From an uncultured Alphaproteobacteria bacterium (GTDB lineage Bacteria; Pseudomonadota; Alphaproteobacteria; GCA-2731375), in assembly GCA_951812805.1 (NCBI GenBank), contig CATOSZ010000005.1:124001-188000 (forward strand): a stretch of DNA of 64,000 bases, read 5' to 3'. This document shows positions 7,996 to 17,776 of the stretch, one piece after another (position 1 is the first letter of the stretch; each line of letters starts with the position of its first letter). The notes under the pieces were generated by a model, which ran no database searches, was not told the DNA's origin, and saw only the letters and a list, made by a program, of their open reading frames with translations. The position numbers were made by a program, and so were the translations under genes.

Positions 7996-9098
7996 TCGAA
8001 CTCCACGACGCTGCGGATCACCTCGCCGGCTTCCAAACGCTCGAAACCCCGATTGATCTCCGATAGCGGGATGCGGTCGCTGACCAGCGCGCTGAGGTTC
8101 AACTCGCCCTCGAGGAAGAGGCGCGCCAGCATCGGGAAATCCTCGCGCGGGCGGGTGTTGCCGTAGCTGGAGCGGATCATGCGTTTCTCGCCCATCAGCG
8201 TGCCCCAGCGAAAGCTGACCTCCCGGTCGACGTTCACCTTGCCGAGCAGTACGACCTGGCCGCCGGGGCGCACCGCTTCGAAAGCCAGGCGGAAACAGGC
8301 CTCGTTGCCGCCGGCCTCGATCGCCACGTCGGCCCCGCGCCCACCGGTGATCGCCCGGATCTCCGCCGCCGCCCCCTCGTCCCGCGCGTCGATCACGTGG
8401 GTCGCCCCGAAAAGGCGGGCCTGTTCCAGCTTCATGGGGTTGATATCGACGGCGATGATCGGATGGGCGCGGGCCAGCCGTGCGCCCTGCACCGCGTTGA
8501 AGCCGACGCCGCCGCAGCCGATCACGACCGCGCTCTCCCCGACCTTCATGCGGGCGACGTTGAGCGCGGCGCCCACACCGGTCATGACACCGCAGCCGAT
8601 CAAGCTCGCCTCGGCGAACGGCATCTCGCGCGGCACCGGGATCGCACCCGCCTCGGGCACCACGGTGTATTCTCCGTGGCAATTGGTCATCATGAAATGA
8701 TAGAGGTCCTCGCCGCCTTCGAGCTTCAGCCGGCGGCCGCCGTCGATCAGCTCACCCTTCGGCTGGTGCATCTTCAGCGGCTCGCACAGGATCGGCTGGT
8801 CCCGGTCACAGTAGTAGCAGTGACCGCAACTCGGATTCCACGACAGCACGACATGATCGCCGGGCGCGACCTGCGATACCGATGATCCGACCGCCTCGAC
8901 GACGCCGGCGCCCTCGTGACCGGTGATCAACGGCAGGGGATAGACCAGGCTGCCCTGGATGGTTTCCAGGTCCGTGTGACAAAGACCGGCGGCATGCACC
9001 TTGACCAGGACGTCGTGCGGGCGAAGCTGGCCGACCTCGACCGTCTCGATTCCCAACGGGCCGCCGACCTCCCGCAATACGGCGGCTTGATACTTCAT
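7992..9098 (-). CDS. Zinc-dependent alcohol dehydrogenase (class III-like MDR)
   Basis: 368-residue medium-chain dehydrogenase. The catalytic zinc ligands are Cys40 (AGLCHTD) and His61-Glu62 (TGHEGAG). The structural zinc site is Cys91, Cys94, Cys97 and Cys105 in PSCGHCYYCDRDQPILC. The Rossmann motif is VIGCGGVGFNAVQGARL, followed by the Asp of IIAVDINPMKLEQA, which favours NAD. The overall pattern is like the formaldehyde/aryl-alcohol class III group, but substrate is unknown. It lies 12 bp downstream of the PhyH gene, so the two probably form an operon in which an alcohol or aldehyde product is passed on. The 3' end overlaps the GNAT stop codon. Confidence 0.9.
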   Translation of the reverse strand: MKYQAAVLREVGGPLGIETVEVGQLRPHDVLVKVHAAGLCHTDLETIQGSLVYPLPLITGHEGAGVVEAVGSSVSQVAPGDHVVLSWNPSCGHCYYCDRDQPILCEPLKMHQPKGELIDGGRRLKLEGGEDLYHFMMTNCHGEYTVVPEAGAIPVPREMPFAEASLIGCGVMTGVGAALNVARMKVGESAVVIGCGGVGFNAVQGARLARAHPIIAVDINPMKLEQARLFGATHVIDARDEGAAAEIRAITGGRGADVAIEAGGNEACFRLAFEAVRPGGQVVLLGKVNVDREVSFRWGTLMGEKRMIRSSYGNTRPREDFPMLARLFLEGELNLSALVSDRIPLSEINRGFERLEAGEVIRSVVEFD

Positions 9099-9110
9099 GG
9101 ACGGCGCATC

Positions 9111-10010
9111 CTAGCGGGCGATGGTCTCTTCTTCCTCCTGCTGCAGCGCGAAGATCGAGCTGTAGCCGCCTGACCAGTCGGGCGGCAGCAGGCAGGGCGT
9201 GTCGGCGAAGTCCGCCCAGCGCGCGGCTTTGCCCCTGACGACCGTACCGACCTTGGGGCCCGGGAACGGGTGCGCGGTGATCGGCAGCGCATCGGCCGAG
9301 GAAAAGGCGTTGATCAACAGCGGCCGGGGGCGGGGCGAGCTGTTCGGCACGCTGCCGTGCACGGCCCGGCTGTGATGCACGGTGACGGAGCCCGCTGGCC
9401 CCTTCAGCCAATGCGCCGTCTCGGTCGGCACACGCGGGACGTCGCCATCGTCGAGCGCGCCGACCCATTGGTCCTTGTCGTTATAGTGATTGAAGATCTC
9501 GCCGGTGTGCGAGCCCGGCACGATGCCCATCGGGCCCATCTCGTCGTCGACGTCGGCGAGATAGAGGCCGATCGCCAGCACGCCGTAGTTGGTGTGGGGA
9601 TAGAAGGGAATGTCCTGGTGCCACTTCACCTCCTCGCCGCCACTGGACCATTTGAAGTTGAGTTTGGAGTGGTGGAAGACCACGTCCGGGCCCAGCAGGT
9701 CGGCGGCGACATCGGTGATCGGACTGTCCTTGGCGTAGTTCCAGAACACGTCGGAATGCTCGACCGGCTCGTTCAAACGGCGCAGGCGCGGGGCGTCCGC
9801 GGTATGGCCGGGCTCGACGTCGAACATCTTGTTGGAGGCGGCGACCTCGCGGCTCTGCTCGACGATGCCGGCGACGGTCTCCTGGATTCGTGCCAGCCGC
9901 TCGCCGGTGATGAAAGAGTCGAGCAGCAGGTAGCCGTTCTCGAAGTAGTACTCGCGCTGTTCCTGGCTCAGGATACGGGGCTCGTGGGCGAGGATCTTTT
10001 CGGGCTTCAT
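9111..10010 (-). CDS. Phytanoyl-CoA dioxygenase (PhyH) family protein
   Basis: 299-residue Fe(II)/2-oxoglutarate oxygenase. The iron ligands are His131 and Asp133 in VKWHQDIPFYPHTNYG, and the distal His lies in VTVHHSRAVHGSVPNSS, with the 2-oxoglutarate Arg in SPRPRPLLINAF. The Fe-proximal FKWSSGGEE and the YLADVDDEMGPMGIVPGSH segment are typical of PhyH proteins that act on small hydroxylatable substrates. It is upstream of the alcohol dehydrogenase on the same strand with a 12-bp gap, and 34 bp downstream of the luciferase-like gene. The start ATG at 10010 follows an AAAGGCACC-like sequence. Substrate is unknown. Confidence 0.9.
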   Translation of the reverse strand: MKPEKILAHEPRILSQEQREYYFENGYLLLDSFITGERLARIQETVAGIVEQSREVAASNKMFDVEPGHTADAPRLRRLNEPVEHSDVFWNYAKDSPITDVAADLLGPDVVFHHSKLNFKWSSGGEEVKWHQDIPFYPHTNYGVLAIGLYLADVDDEMGPMGIVPGSHTGEIFNHYNDKDQWVGALDDGDVPRVPTETAHWLKGPAGSVTVHHSRAVHGSVPNSSPRPRPLLINAFSSADALPITAHPFPGPKVGTVVRGKAARWADFADTPCLLPPDWSGGYSSIFALQQEEEETIAR

Positions 10011-10044
10011 CGCGGTGCCTTTCTCAGTCGATCTTTCCGGGACC

Positions 10045-10881
10045 TTAGCGCAACGGCTCGACCAGACGCCAGAGCGCTTCGACCGAACGCAGCCAGTCGT
10101 CGATCCCCCGCTGGCGCGGCTCGAAGCTCATGTGCTGTACGCCGAATGCCGCCTGTGCTTCCACCTGGGCGCGGATGTCGTCGCGGTCGTCCTCCAGCCC
10201 GTCCCAGTTCTGCCGTAGCGAGATGGTGAACTCCGGCTCCGGCCGGGCCTCGCGCAGGCGGGCGACGTGCGGGGCCATCTCCGCCGGCGTCAGGCGGATG
10301 GCATGCCAGCCATCGCCGATCCGCCGGGCCCGCTCAATCGCCGCGTCCGACGTGCCGCCGATCCAGATCGGCAGTTTTCGCGCGGGCTGCGGCAGAGTCC
10401 GCATCGCCCGCATCGCCGTCGGGACATAGACGCCGTCGTGATCCACCGTCCGCTCGCCCCAGCATTTGCGCAGGATCTCGATGCTTTCCTCGGTGCGTTT
10501 GCCGCGCTCCGTCGGCGCGGCGCCCAGCGCCACGAACTCCTCGCGCAGCCAGCCGATGCCGGCACCGAGGATCAGCCGTCCCTCGCTCAACAGATCCAGG
10601 CTCGCCAGCTCCTTCGCCAGGTGGACCGGATGGCGCAGCGGCAGCACGAGGACGGAGGTGCCGAGCCCGACCCGCCGGGTCGCGGCCGCCGCCCAGGTCA
10701 GCGTCACGATCGGCTCGAAGAAGACGGCGCTCGGCGGATAGGGCGCCCCCTCGGGCACGGCCAGATGGTCGTTCACCCAGACATCGTCCCAGCCGAGTTC
10801 CTCGGCCTGGCGCGCCGCGCGCTGGATCGAGTCCGGGCCCGCCTTGCGTCCGCTCTGCGGCAGGTGGATACCGAATTTCAT
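10045..10881 (-). CDS. Luciferase-like (LLM) flavin-dependent oxidoreductase
   Basis: 278 residues, starting MKFGIHLPQSGRKAGPDSIQ. The family landmarks are WDDVWVNDHLAVPEG, the non-prolyl cis segment GLGTSVLVLPLRHPV, the phosphate-binding SEGRLILGAGIGWLREEF, and IWIGGTSDAAIERARRIGDG. These mark the F420/FMN LLM group annotated as TIGR03619-like, but deazaflavin versus FMN use cannot be settled here. The ATG overlaps the stop codon of the RND permease by 4 bp (ATGA), so it is translationally coupled to the efflux genes. It may process the compound that the pump handles, but that is inference. Confidence 0.88.
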   Translation of the reverse strand: MKFGIHLPQSGRKAGPDSIQRAARQAEELGWDDVWVNDHLAVPEGAPYPPSAVFFEPIVTLTWAAAATRRVGLGTSVLVLPLRHPVHLAKELASLDLLSEGRLILGAGIGWLREEFVALGAAPTERGKRTEESIEILRKCWGERTVDHDGVYVPTAMRAMRTLPQPARKLPIWIGGTSDAAIERARRIGDGWHAIRLTPAEMAPHVARLREARPEPEFTISLRQNWDGLEDDRDDIRAQVEAQAAFGVQHMSFEPRQRGIDDWLRSVEALWRLVEPLR

Positions 10882-13800
10882 GAAACCGCCTCCTCCGCGC
10901 GTCCCCCGTCCGCCATCTCACCATGCGGGCGGGCCTTCGCATAGCCCAGATCTTCCAGCACCGTGTAGAACGCCGGCACCACCAGCAGGACCAGCACCGT
11001 CGAGGCCATCAGGCCGAAAGCGAGCGAGGCGGCGAGCGGAATCAGCACCTGGGCTTGCAGGCTGGTCTCCGCCAGCAACGGCAACAAGCCGACGATGGTG
11101 GTGAGCGAGGTCAACAGCACGGCGCGGAAGCGCGCCCGGCTCGCGCTCCGCGCAGCGTCGTGCACCGCCTCGCCGGCGGCGTGATGGCGCTTGATGAACA
11201 GCACCAGCAGGATCGAATCGTTGACCACGATCCCGGCGAGCGAGATGAACCCCATGTTGGAGGGCAGCGAGATCTCCAGGCCCAGCGCCAGATGGCCCCA
11301 GACCACGCCGATGAAGGCGAGCGGGATCGCCGCCATGACGATCACCGGCTCGACGTAGGAACGGAAGACGAAGCTCAGAATGACGAACAGGCCGATGAGG
11401 GAAATCCCCATCGCCCGGGCCATCGAGCCTTGCGTCGTCGCCTGCTCCTCCTGCTGTCCTTTTAGGGAGATCTCTACCCTGGGGTGCCGTTCGCGAAACT
11501 CCGGGAAAAAGCGCCGCGCCGTGTCGGCGATGACTTCGTTGGCGTTCGCCGCGGCCCCGTCGATGTCGCCGGTCACAGTGACGGTGCGCCGGCCGTCGAC
11601 CCGGAGGATGCGGCCGAAACCGCGACCCGGTTCGATCTCCGCCACGGCGCCGATCGGCACCTGCGCGCCGCTCGACGTGGTCACGGTGAAGGCATCGAAG
11701 TCGGCGCGGCCGTCGCGATCGCGCGCGGCGAGGCGGACGTCGACCTCGTAGGCCTCCGCGCCGACCTGGATTTCCGCCGCCGTCCGCCCGAAATAGGCGG
11801 CGCGAAGCTGACCGGCGATGGTTTCGGCATCGAGGCCGAGGGCGTTCGCCTCGTCGCGCAGCTTCAGGCGCAGCTCCGGCTTGCCCGGACGCAGGTCGTC
11901 GTCGACGTTCAACACGCCCCGGTAACCGGCGAGCCATTGCGAAAGTTCGCTCGCCGCGCCCTCGAGACCGGCCAGGTCTTCGCCGACCAGACGGATCTCG
12001 ATCGCCCGCCCGCCGGGGCCCACCGCGGGCTGCTTGTAGGTGATCGCCAACACGTCCGGCGGCGTGCCGACCAGCTCGGCCCAGCGATTCTGGATCTCCT
12101 GCACCCGGCCGACCCGCGTCTCCGCCGCCAACAGGTCGACCAGGACGGTGGCGACGTGCGGGCCGTGCTCGTTGCTGTCGAGGTTGTGGTTGTAGCGGAC
12201 CATGACGTTGCGCACGAGGGCGTTGCCGTCCGGTTGGCGGGGCGAGAATTCCTCGTCGATCCGCCCGATCGCCGTGACCAGCGTGGCGACGACGGCTTCC
12301 GTTCGGGCGAGCGGCGTGCCCTGAGGCAGCAGGACGCGGGCCTCGACCACGTCGCCGTCGATATCGGGAAAGGCGCGGAACTTGACGATTCCCGCCGCGG
12401 TCATCGCCAACGTGGCGAGGAAGAAACCGACGACGAGGCCCAGCAGCAGATAGCGTTGGTCGACGGCGAAGTCGACGGCACGGCCAGCACCCGTTCCCGC
12501 GTCCAGGCGATCGCCCCCTCGATCCGCGCGCGCACGCCACCCGGCGCGACCTCGGCACGTTTGGCGAGCGCGTGGCCGAGATGCGCCGGCAGGATCAGAA
12601 AGGCCTCGACCAGACTCACCGCCATGACCGCGATCAGCACGATCGGCAAGGCCCGCAGTACGGCGCCGATTTCGCCCGTGATGAAGGCCAGGGGCAGGAA
12701 GACGACGACCGTCGTCGCGAAGGAGGAAAAGACCCCCGGCAGAACCTCCCGCGTTCCCTCTATCGCCGCGGTCATGCCGTCGGCGCCCCGCTCGACATGG
12801 GCGGCGATGTTCTCGGCGATGACGATGGCGTCGTCCATCAACAGGCCGATCGCCAGCAGCAGGGCCACCATGGTGATCATGTTGATGGTGAGGCCCAGCA
12901 GCAGCATGACCGCCAGGGCGCCGAGGAAGGAAGTCGGCAGCCCCATGGCGACCCAGAAGGAGTAGCGCAGCCCGAAGAATGCCGCCATCACCACCAGCAC
13001 CAGGAGCAGGCCCTGCAAGCCATTGGACGACAGCAGACGCAGCCGGTCGCGCACCACCGAGGCGACGTCGTTGGTGAGCGCGATCTCCACGCCGGGCGGT
13101 GCCGTCGCCCGTTCCCGCGCGATAAAGCGGCGGACCGCGTCGACCACGCGCAACGTGTCCTCGTCGCGCCGTTTGATGACATCCAGAAGCGCCGCCCGTT
13201 CGCCGTTGAAGAGGATACGTTCCTCCGCCACTTCGAAGCGGTCGGTGATGGTGGCGATGTCGCCGAGGCGGACGATCGCCCCGCCCTCCCCGCCGCGCAC
13301 GACGATGTCCTCGAAGGCATGGCGCGCACGCCGCTCGTCGGTGAAGCGGATCAGGATTTCCCGCTCCGTCGCTTCCAGGGTGCCGGCCGGGCGATCCAGG
13401 CTCTGCTTGCCGATGATCTCCGCCAGCCGCTGCACCGAGAGGCCGAGGTGTTGCAAGGTCTCCTTCGCCACCTCGACCCGGAACTGTCGGTCGGAGAAAC
13501 CACGAACCTCGACCTTGGACAGTTCCGGCTCGCGCAGCAGGCGGTCGCGGACTTCTTCTGCGTAGACCTTCAGGTCGCCCGGCGCCATCGGCCCGGTGAG
13601 CGCGATCGAAACGACGAAGTCGGTGAGGCCGAGTTGCGTGACCACCGCATCCTCCGTCTCGGCCGGAAAATCCGAGATCGCCTCGACCTCGCTTCTGATC
13701 TGCGTTTCGAAGCGGTCGATGTCGGCGCCCTCGCGCATGACCAGGGTCGCGCGCGCTGCTCTCCTCGGCGACGCAGCGGATTTCCTTCAGGTCGTCGACG

Positions 13801-14012
13801 CCGTCGCCCGCGTCCTCAAGGCGGCGGCAGACGGCCTCCTCGACCTTGGCAGTGCTGGCGCCCGGATAAAGCACCCGAACCTCGACCTTGTCGGCGGGAA
13901 TTCGCGGCAGGGTTTCGCGCAGCAACGAGGGCATGGCGACCAGGCCGGCGGCCATGAACGCCAGCATCAGCAGGTTGGCCGCCGTCGGGTGGCGGGCGAA
14001 GTAGGCGATCAT
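10878..14012 (-). pseudogene. RND efflux permease with two compensating frameshifts
   Basis: The start MIAYFARHPTAANLLMLAFM and end FGLMASTVLVLLVVPAFYTV are in one frame, but residues about 85-510 are only coherent in another frame, which opens at 13738 and closes near 12460. At about 13748-13757 one GC pair appears lost from a CG-repeat run; restoring it gives EESSARATLVMREGADIDRF. At about 12470-12475 one base appears lost; restoring a C gives VLARAVDFAVDQRYLL. The total loss is 3 bp, so the final frame is restored, and the product would be about 1,045 residues, normal for HAE-type RND pumps with 12 membrane helices (TITMVALLLAIGLLMDDAIV is the TM4 region). It is either a decayed gene or has two sequencing errors. 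It is coupled to the adaptor gene upstream (4-bp overlap) and the LLM gene downstream. Confidence 0.85.
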
Positions 14013-15370
14013 CTGGCCGTCCCCTCACCCCGCGCCTCGGCCGCGAGCCGGCTGGCGAGCGCGCCGTCGAGCACGCCGTCGACCCGCATCCCCTCAATCG
14101 CCGGAGAGAGGTCGGAGACGACGACCCGCTCGCCCGCGTCGAGGCCCTCGGCGATGGCGGCAAGCGCGCCGAGCCGCATGCCGACCACGACGGGCCGGCG
14201 ACGCAGGCGATTGTCCGCGTCGAGCACGAGGACATGGCCTTCGGTAATCGCCTCGCGCGGCACAATCGGCAATGCCGGCCTGGCCGCCCCGCGCAGTTCC
14301 ACGTCGACCCGAAAGCCCTTCACCAGGGGCGGCCGTTCACCGGGCTTGGCCGCACCGTAAGGATCGTCGACGGCGACGATGGCGCCGACGGTTCTGGTTT
14401 CGGGATCGATCGTGTCCGCAAAGCGGCTGAAACGCGCCGGCCATTCGATGACGCGATCCTCCAGATGCAGGCGGACAACGGCCTCGAGGTGGGCGAGTTC
14501 GGCGACCCGGGCGAAACTCGCGATGGTGACGGGGCCCTTCACCGCGCCGGGGGCGATCAGCGTGCGAACCCGGGCGGGCGCGAACTGGGCCGTGACCTCG
14601 GCGATATCGACGGCGTCGCCCCGGGCTAGAACCGTGCCGGCGGCGGCGAACTCGGACACCTCGCCCTCGACCTCTGCGATGCGCAGATCGTAGGGCGCGC
14701 GTATCTCCGTACGCTCGAGATCGCGCCGCGCCGATTCCAGCCGGGCCTCGGCCTGCAAGCGACGCGCCTGCTTCAGGTCACGCTCCGCCGGCAGGCGGCG
14801 CAGCTGGTTGTCGAGATCGCGCACCTTCGCCCGCAGGCCGAGGACGGTACGCTCCTCGCCGTCGAGGGCGGCGCGGGCCAGCGTGCCGCGTTTGGCGAGC
14901 TTGCGCTTGCGCTCGAGTTCCCGCTCGCCGAGTTCGAGGGCACGCCGCTCGAGCGCGCGGCTCGCTTCGAGATTGACCCGCTCGATCTCCAGCTCGCGCA
15001 GTTCCGCCTCCGCCGCATTGATATCGGCCTCGGCCTCGGCGATGGCCAGGCTGTGATCGATGGGGTCGAGGCGGAACAGCACCGTGCCTTTACGGATGAC
15101 CGCACCCCGGGCCAACCGCTCGGCCTTGGCGATGATGCGCCCCTCGACCTCCGCCACCGCGCTCCAGACGGCACGGGGGCTGACCGTGCCGTGACCGATG
15201 GCGCGCGGGACGACGGACACCGCCTCGACCGCGATGATCCGGGCCGTCGCCACGCGCTCGGCGGCCGGTGCGCGGGCGGGCGGCGAGACGTCGAGGATCG
15301 CCCAGGCCAGCAGCACGCCACCCACGGCGAGCGGCGGGAGGATCATCAAGCGTTTCCAGATCACGTTCAT
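14009..15370 (-). CDS. RND periplasmic adaptor (membrane fusion) protein
   Basis: 453 residues. A single N-terminal membrane anchor (LMILPPLAVGGVLLAWAIL) is followed by the lipoyl half AVAEVEGRIIAKAERL and by a long alpha-helical hairpin rich in Arg, Glu and Leu (about residues 115-230, ELRELEIERVNLEASRALE as a sample). The second lipoyl half follows (TEIRAPYDLRIAEVEGEVSE), then the beta-barrel and membrane-proximal domains (IVPREAITEGHVLVLDADNR). It connects an RND permease to an outer-membrane channel; no TolC gene is nearby. The TGA overlaps the permease ATG by 4 bp. It is divergent from the crotonase gene. Confidence 0.9.
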   Translation of the reverse strand: MNVIWKRLMILPPLAVGGVLLAWAILDVSPPARAPAAERVATARIIAVEAVSVVPRAIGHGTVSPRAVWSAVAEVEGRIIAKAERLARGAVIRKGTVLFRLDPIDHSLAIAEAEADINAAEAELRELEIERVNLEASRALERRALELGERELERKRKLAKRGTLARAALDGEERTVLGLRAKVRDLDNQLRRLPAERDLKQARRLQAEARLESARRDLERTEIRAPYDLRIAEVEGEVSEFAAAGTVLARGDAVDIAEVTAQFAPARVRTLIAPGAVKGPVTIASFARVAELAHLEAVVRLHLEDRVIEWPARFSRFADTIDPETRTVGAIVAVDDPYGAAKPGERPPLVKGFRVDVELRGAARPALPIVPREAITEGHVLVLDADNRLRRRPVVVGMRLGALAAIAEGLDAGERVVVSDLSPAIEGMRVDGVLDGALASRLAAEARGEGTAR

Positions 15371-15476
15371 CGTTGTCCCCTCGAAGCGAGCCCTACTCTA
15401 CCCGACCCCGCCGGCTCATTCTTGCCGCCGTGTGACCCCGGCGATAGGGTGCCGGCGGAAGCGGAGGGAGGATGCG

Positions 15477-16277
15477 GTGAGCACGGACGACGAGAACGCC
15501 GAGGGGCGGGTGAGCCACCGCCGGGACGGCCATCTGCTGGAGATCGTCATCGACCGGCCGGCGAAGCTGAACGGCTTCACGCCGAAGATGCTGCTGGAAC
15601 TGTCCGAGGCCTATACGGTGCTGGAACGCGACGAGAACTTGCGTGTCGGCGTGCTGAGCGCGGCCGGGGCGCACTTCACCGCCGGCCTCGACCTGCCCAA
15701 AGTGGCGCCGCACATCAAGGCCGGCAAGCGCCATTGGGCCGAGGGCGGCATCGACCCCCTCGACCTTTCCGAACCGCGCCGCAGCAAACCGATGATCGTC
15801 GCCGTCAAGGGCATCACCTACACGATCGGCATCGAATTGATGCTGGCGGCCGACATCGTCGTCGCCGCCAGCGATTGCCGTTTCTCCCAGCTGGAAGTGC
15901 GCCGCGGCATCATGGCGGCGGGCGGAGCCTGCGCGCGGATGGTGCAGCGGGCCGGCTGGGGCCACGCCATGGTGCATCTGCTGACCGGCGACGAGTTCGA
16001 CTGCGAGGCGGCGGTGACGTGCAACTTCGTGCAGGAGGTGGTGCCCCCCGGCGAGGAACTGACCCGGGCGCGGGCGATCGCCGCCCGCATCGCCGAGCAG
16101 GCGCCGTTGGCGGTCTACGCCACGCTCGCCAGCGCGCGCAGCGCCCTCGAACGCGGCTTCGAGCAGTCCTTCGCCGCCTACAAGGAGATCAACATGGGCC
16201 TGTCCGACACGGCCGACGCGGCGGAGGGCGTCGCCTCCTTCGTCGAGAAACGGCCGCCGGCCTTTCAGGGCCGATGA
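15477..16277 (+). CDS. Enoyl-CoA hydratase/isomerase (crotonase) family protein
   Basis: About 266 residues from a GTG start with GGAGG eight bases upstream; an ATG five bases earlier is immediately closed by a stop, and the longer open frame upstream lies over the divergent adaptor gene. Family features are LLEIVIDRPAKLNGFTPKML, the oxyanion-hole strands LSAAGAHFTAGLDLPK and VAVKGITYTIGIELMLAADI, and FSQLEVRRGIMAAGGACARM. The usual catalytic Glu pair is replaced: the second position falls in the SQLEVRRGI segment, with Glu retained one turn away, so hydratase activity is uncertain and an isomerase or hydrolase role is possible. Its stop overlaps the ligase start (ATGA). Confidence 0.88.
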   Translation: MSTDDENAEGRVSHRRDGHLLEIVIDRPAKLNGFTPKMLLELSEAYTVLERDENLRVGVLSAAGAHFTAGLDLPKVAPHIKAGKRHWAEGGIDPLDLSEPRRSKPMIVAVKGITYTIGIELMLAADIVVAASDCRFSQLEVRRGIMAAGGACARMVQRAGWGHAMVHLLTGDEFDCEAAVTCNFVQEVVPPGEELTRARAIAARIAEQAPLAVYATLASARSALERGFEQSFAAYKEINMGLSDTADAAEGVASFVEKRPPAFQGR

Positions 16278-17776
16278 CCCCGGCGAGCGGCAATCTCGGC
16301 GATCTGAACCGGGCGCACGACCCGGATCGTATCGCCATGATCGACGCGGGCCCGTGGGACGCGCCGATCACGCTGTCCCATGGCGAGGTGGAGGGCCGGG
16401 CGAACGCGGTCGCCCGGGGCCTGCTCGCGCGCGGTCACGCGGCCGGCGAGCGGATCGCCATCCTGGCGGCGAACAGCGCCGACTACCTCATCGCCTATTT
16501 CGCCACCATGCGGGCCGGCATGATCTCGGTGCCGGTCAACTGGCGCTTTCCCCCGGAGACGATCTCCTATGTCCTGCGGGACGCCGGCGTCTCCTTCGCC
16601 TTCGTCGATGCGGCGCAGGTGGCCACGCTGCCGGCGGGCCTGCCGCACGCGGTGATTGGCCCGGGCCTGGAGGATTTCGGCACGCCCGGCACGCTGGACG
16701 TGTTTCGCCCGACGGACGACGACGTGGCGATGATCCTCTACACCTCCGGCTCGACCGGCGTGCCGAAGGGCGTGCCGCTTACCCACCGGGGCCACATGTG
16801 GGCGGCCGAGACGCGGATCCGGGCCAATCCGGCCTCGGCCGAACATCGCTTTCTGGTGGCCGCCCCGCTCTATCACATGAACGCACTGGCGATCAGCAAG
16901 GTGGCGCAACTGGCCGGCGGCAGCCAGGTGATCCTGCCCCGCTTCACCGAGGAACGCTATCTGGAGGCGATCGAGCGGTTTCGCTGTACGTGGCTCACCT
17001 CCGTGCCGCCGATGATGGCCCGTGTCGTGCGCAGCGACGAGATCCTCGCCCGGGTGGATCGAAGCTCGGTCACCATCGTCGCCATGGGCTCGGCGCCCGC
17101 GACCCAGGGCCTGTTCGACTCGATCCGCGAGACCTTTCCCGGTGCCCGCATCGTCTATGGCTACGGCACGACGGAGGCCGGTCCGGCCAACTTCGGCGCC
17201 CATCCGGACGGCCTGCCGACCCCGGACCTGGCGCTCGGCCATCCGCTGTCGGAGGCGCGCATCCGCCTCGCCGACGGGGACGATCTGAACGCCGAACAGG
17301 GCGTGTTGCAGGTCGACTGTCCAGCGTTGATGCCGGGCTATCACAACCTGCCGCAGAAGACGGCAGAGGCGATGACGGCGGATGGCTACTACGTTACCGG
17401 CGACATCATGCGGCGCGACGAAAACGGCTTTCACTACTTTGTCGGCCGGGCCGACGACATGTTCGTCTCCAATGGCGAGAACGTCTATCCGGTCGAGGTC
17501 GAGCGTCTGCTGGAAAGCCATCCAGACGTCGCCCAGGCCTGCGTCGTGCCGGTCGCCGACGAGATCCGCGGCACCCGGCCGATCGCCTTCGTCGTCCGCG
17601 CCGCCGGGGCCGGGATCGAGGCCCAGGGCGTCAAGGACCACGCGCTCGCCGGCGGACCGGCCTACCAGCATCCCCGGGAGGTCCATTTCCTCGACGAGAT
17701 GCCGCTCGCCAGCACCAACAAGATCGACCGGGCCTTGCTGACCGAGCAGGCGGAGGCCCTGGCGGCGGCCGGATGA
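16274..17776 (+). CDS. AMP-forming acyl-CoA synthetase
   Basis: 500 residues in the ANL superfamily. The phosphate loop is ILYTSGSTGVPKGVPLTHRG, motif A5 is VYGYGTTEAGPANFG, the hinge region is YYVTGDIMRRDENGFHYFVG followed by RADDMFVSNGENVYPVEVE, and the adenylating Lys sits in ASTNKIDRALL near the C-terminus. It activates a carboxylic acid to its CoA thioester, which could then be used by the upstream crotonase. The start was set by the ATGA overlap with the crotonase stop codon; the open frame upstream of it is the shadow of the crotonase and adaptor genes. The acid is unknown. Confidence 0.93.
   Translation: MTPASGNLGDLNRAHDPDRIAMIDAGPWDAPITLSHGEVEGRANAVARGLLARGHAAGERIAILAANSADYLIAYFATMRAGMISVPVNWRFPPETISYVLRDAGVSFAFVDAAQVATLPAGLPHAVIGPGLEDFGTPGTLDVFRPTDDDVAMILYTSGSTGVPKGVPLTHRGHMWAAETRIRANPASAEHRFLVAAPLYHMNALAISKVAQLAGGSQVILPRFTEERYLEAIERFRCTWLTSVPPMMARVVRSDEILARVDRSSVTIVAMGSAPATQGLFDSIRETFPGARIVYGYGTTEAGPANFGAHPDGLPTPDLALGHPLSEARIRLADGDDLNAEQGVLQVDCPALMPGYHNLPQKTAEAMTADGYYVTGDIMRRDENGFHYFVGRADDMFVSNGENVYPVEVERLLESHPDVAQACVVPVADEIRGTRPIAFVVRAAGAGIEAQGVKDHALAGGPAYQHPREVHFLDEMPLASTNKIDRALLTEQAEALAAAG

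Noticed and set aside
15198..15476. An extended crotonase start
   Set aside because: The added sequence is antisense to the adaptor gene; the GTG at 15477 has a good ribosome site and gives the family length.
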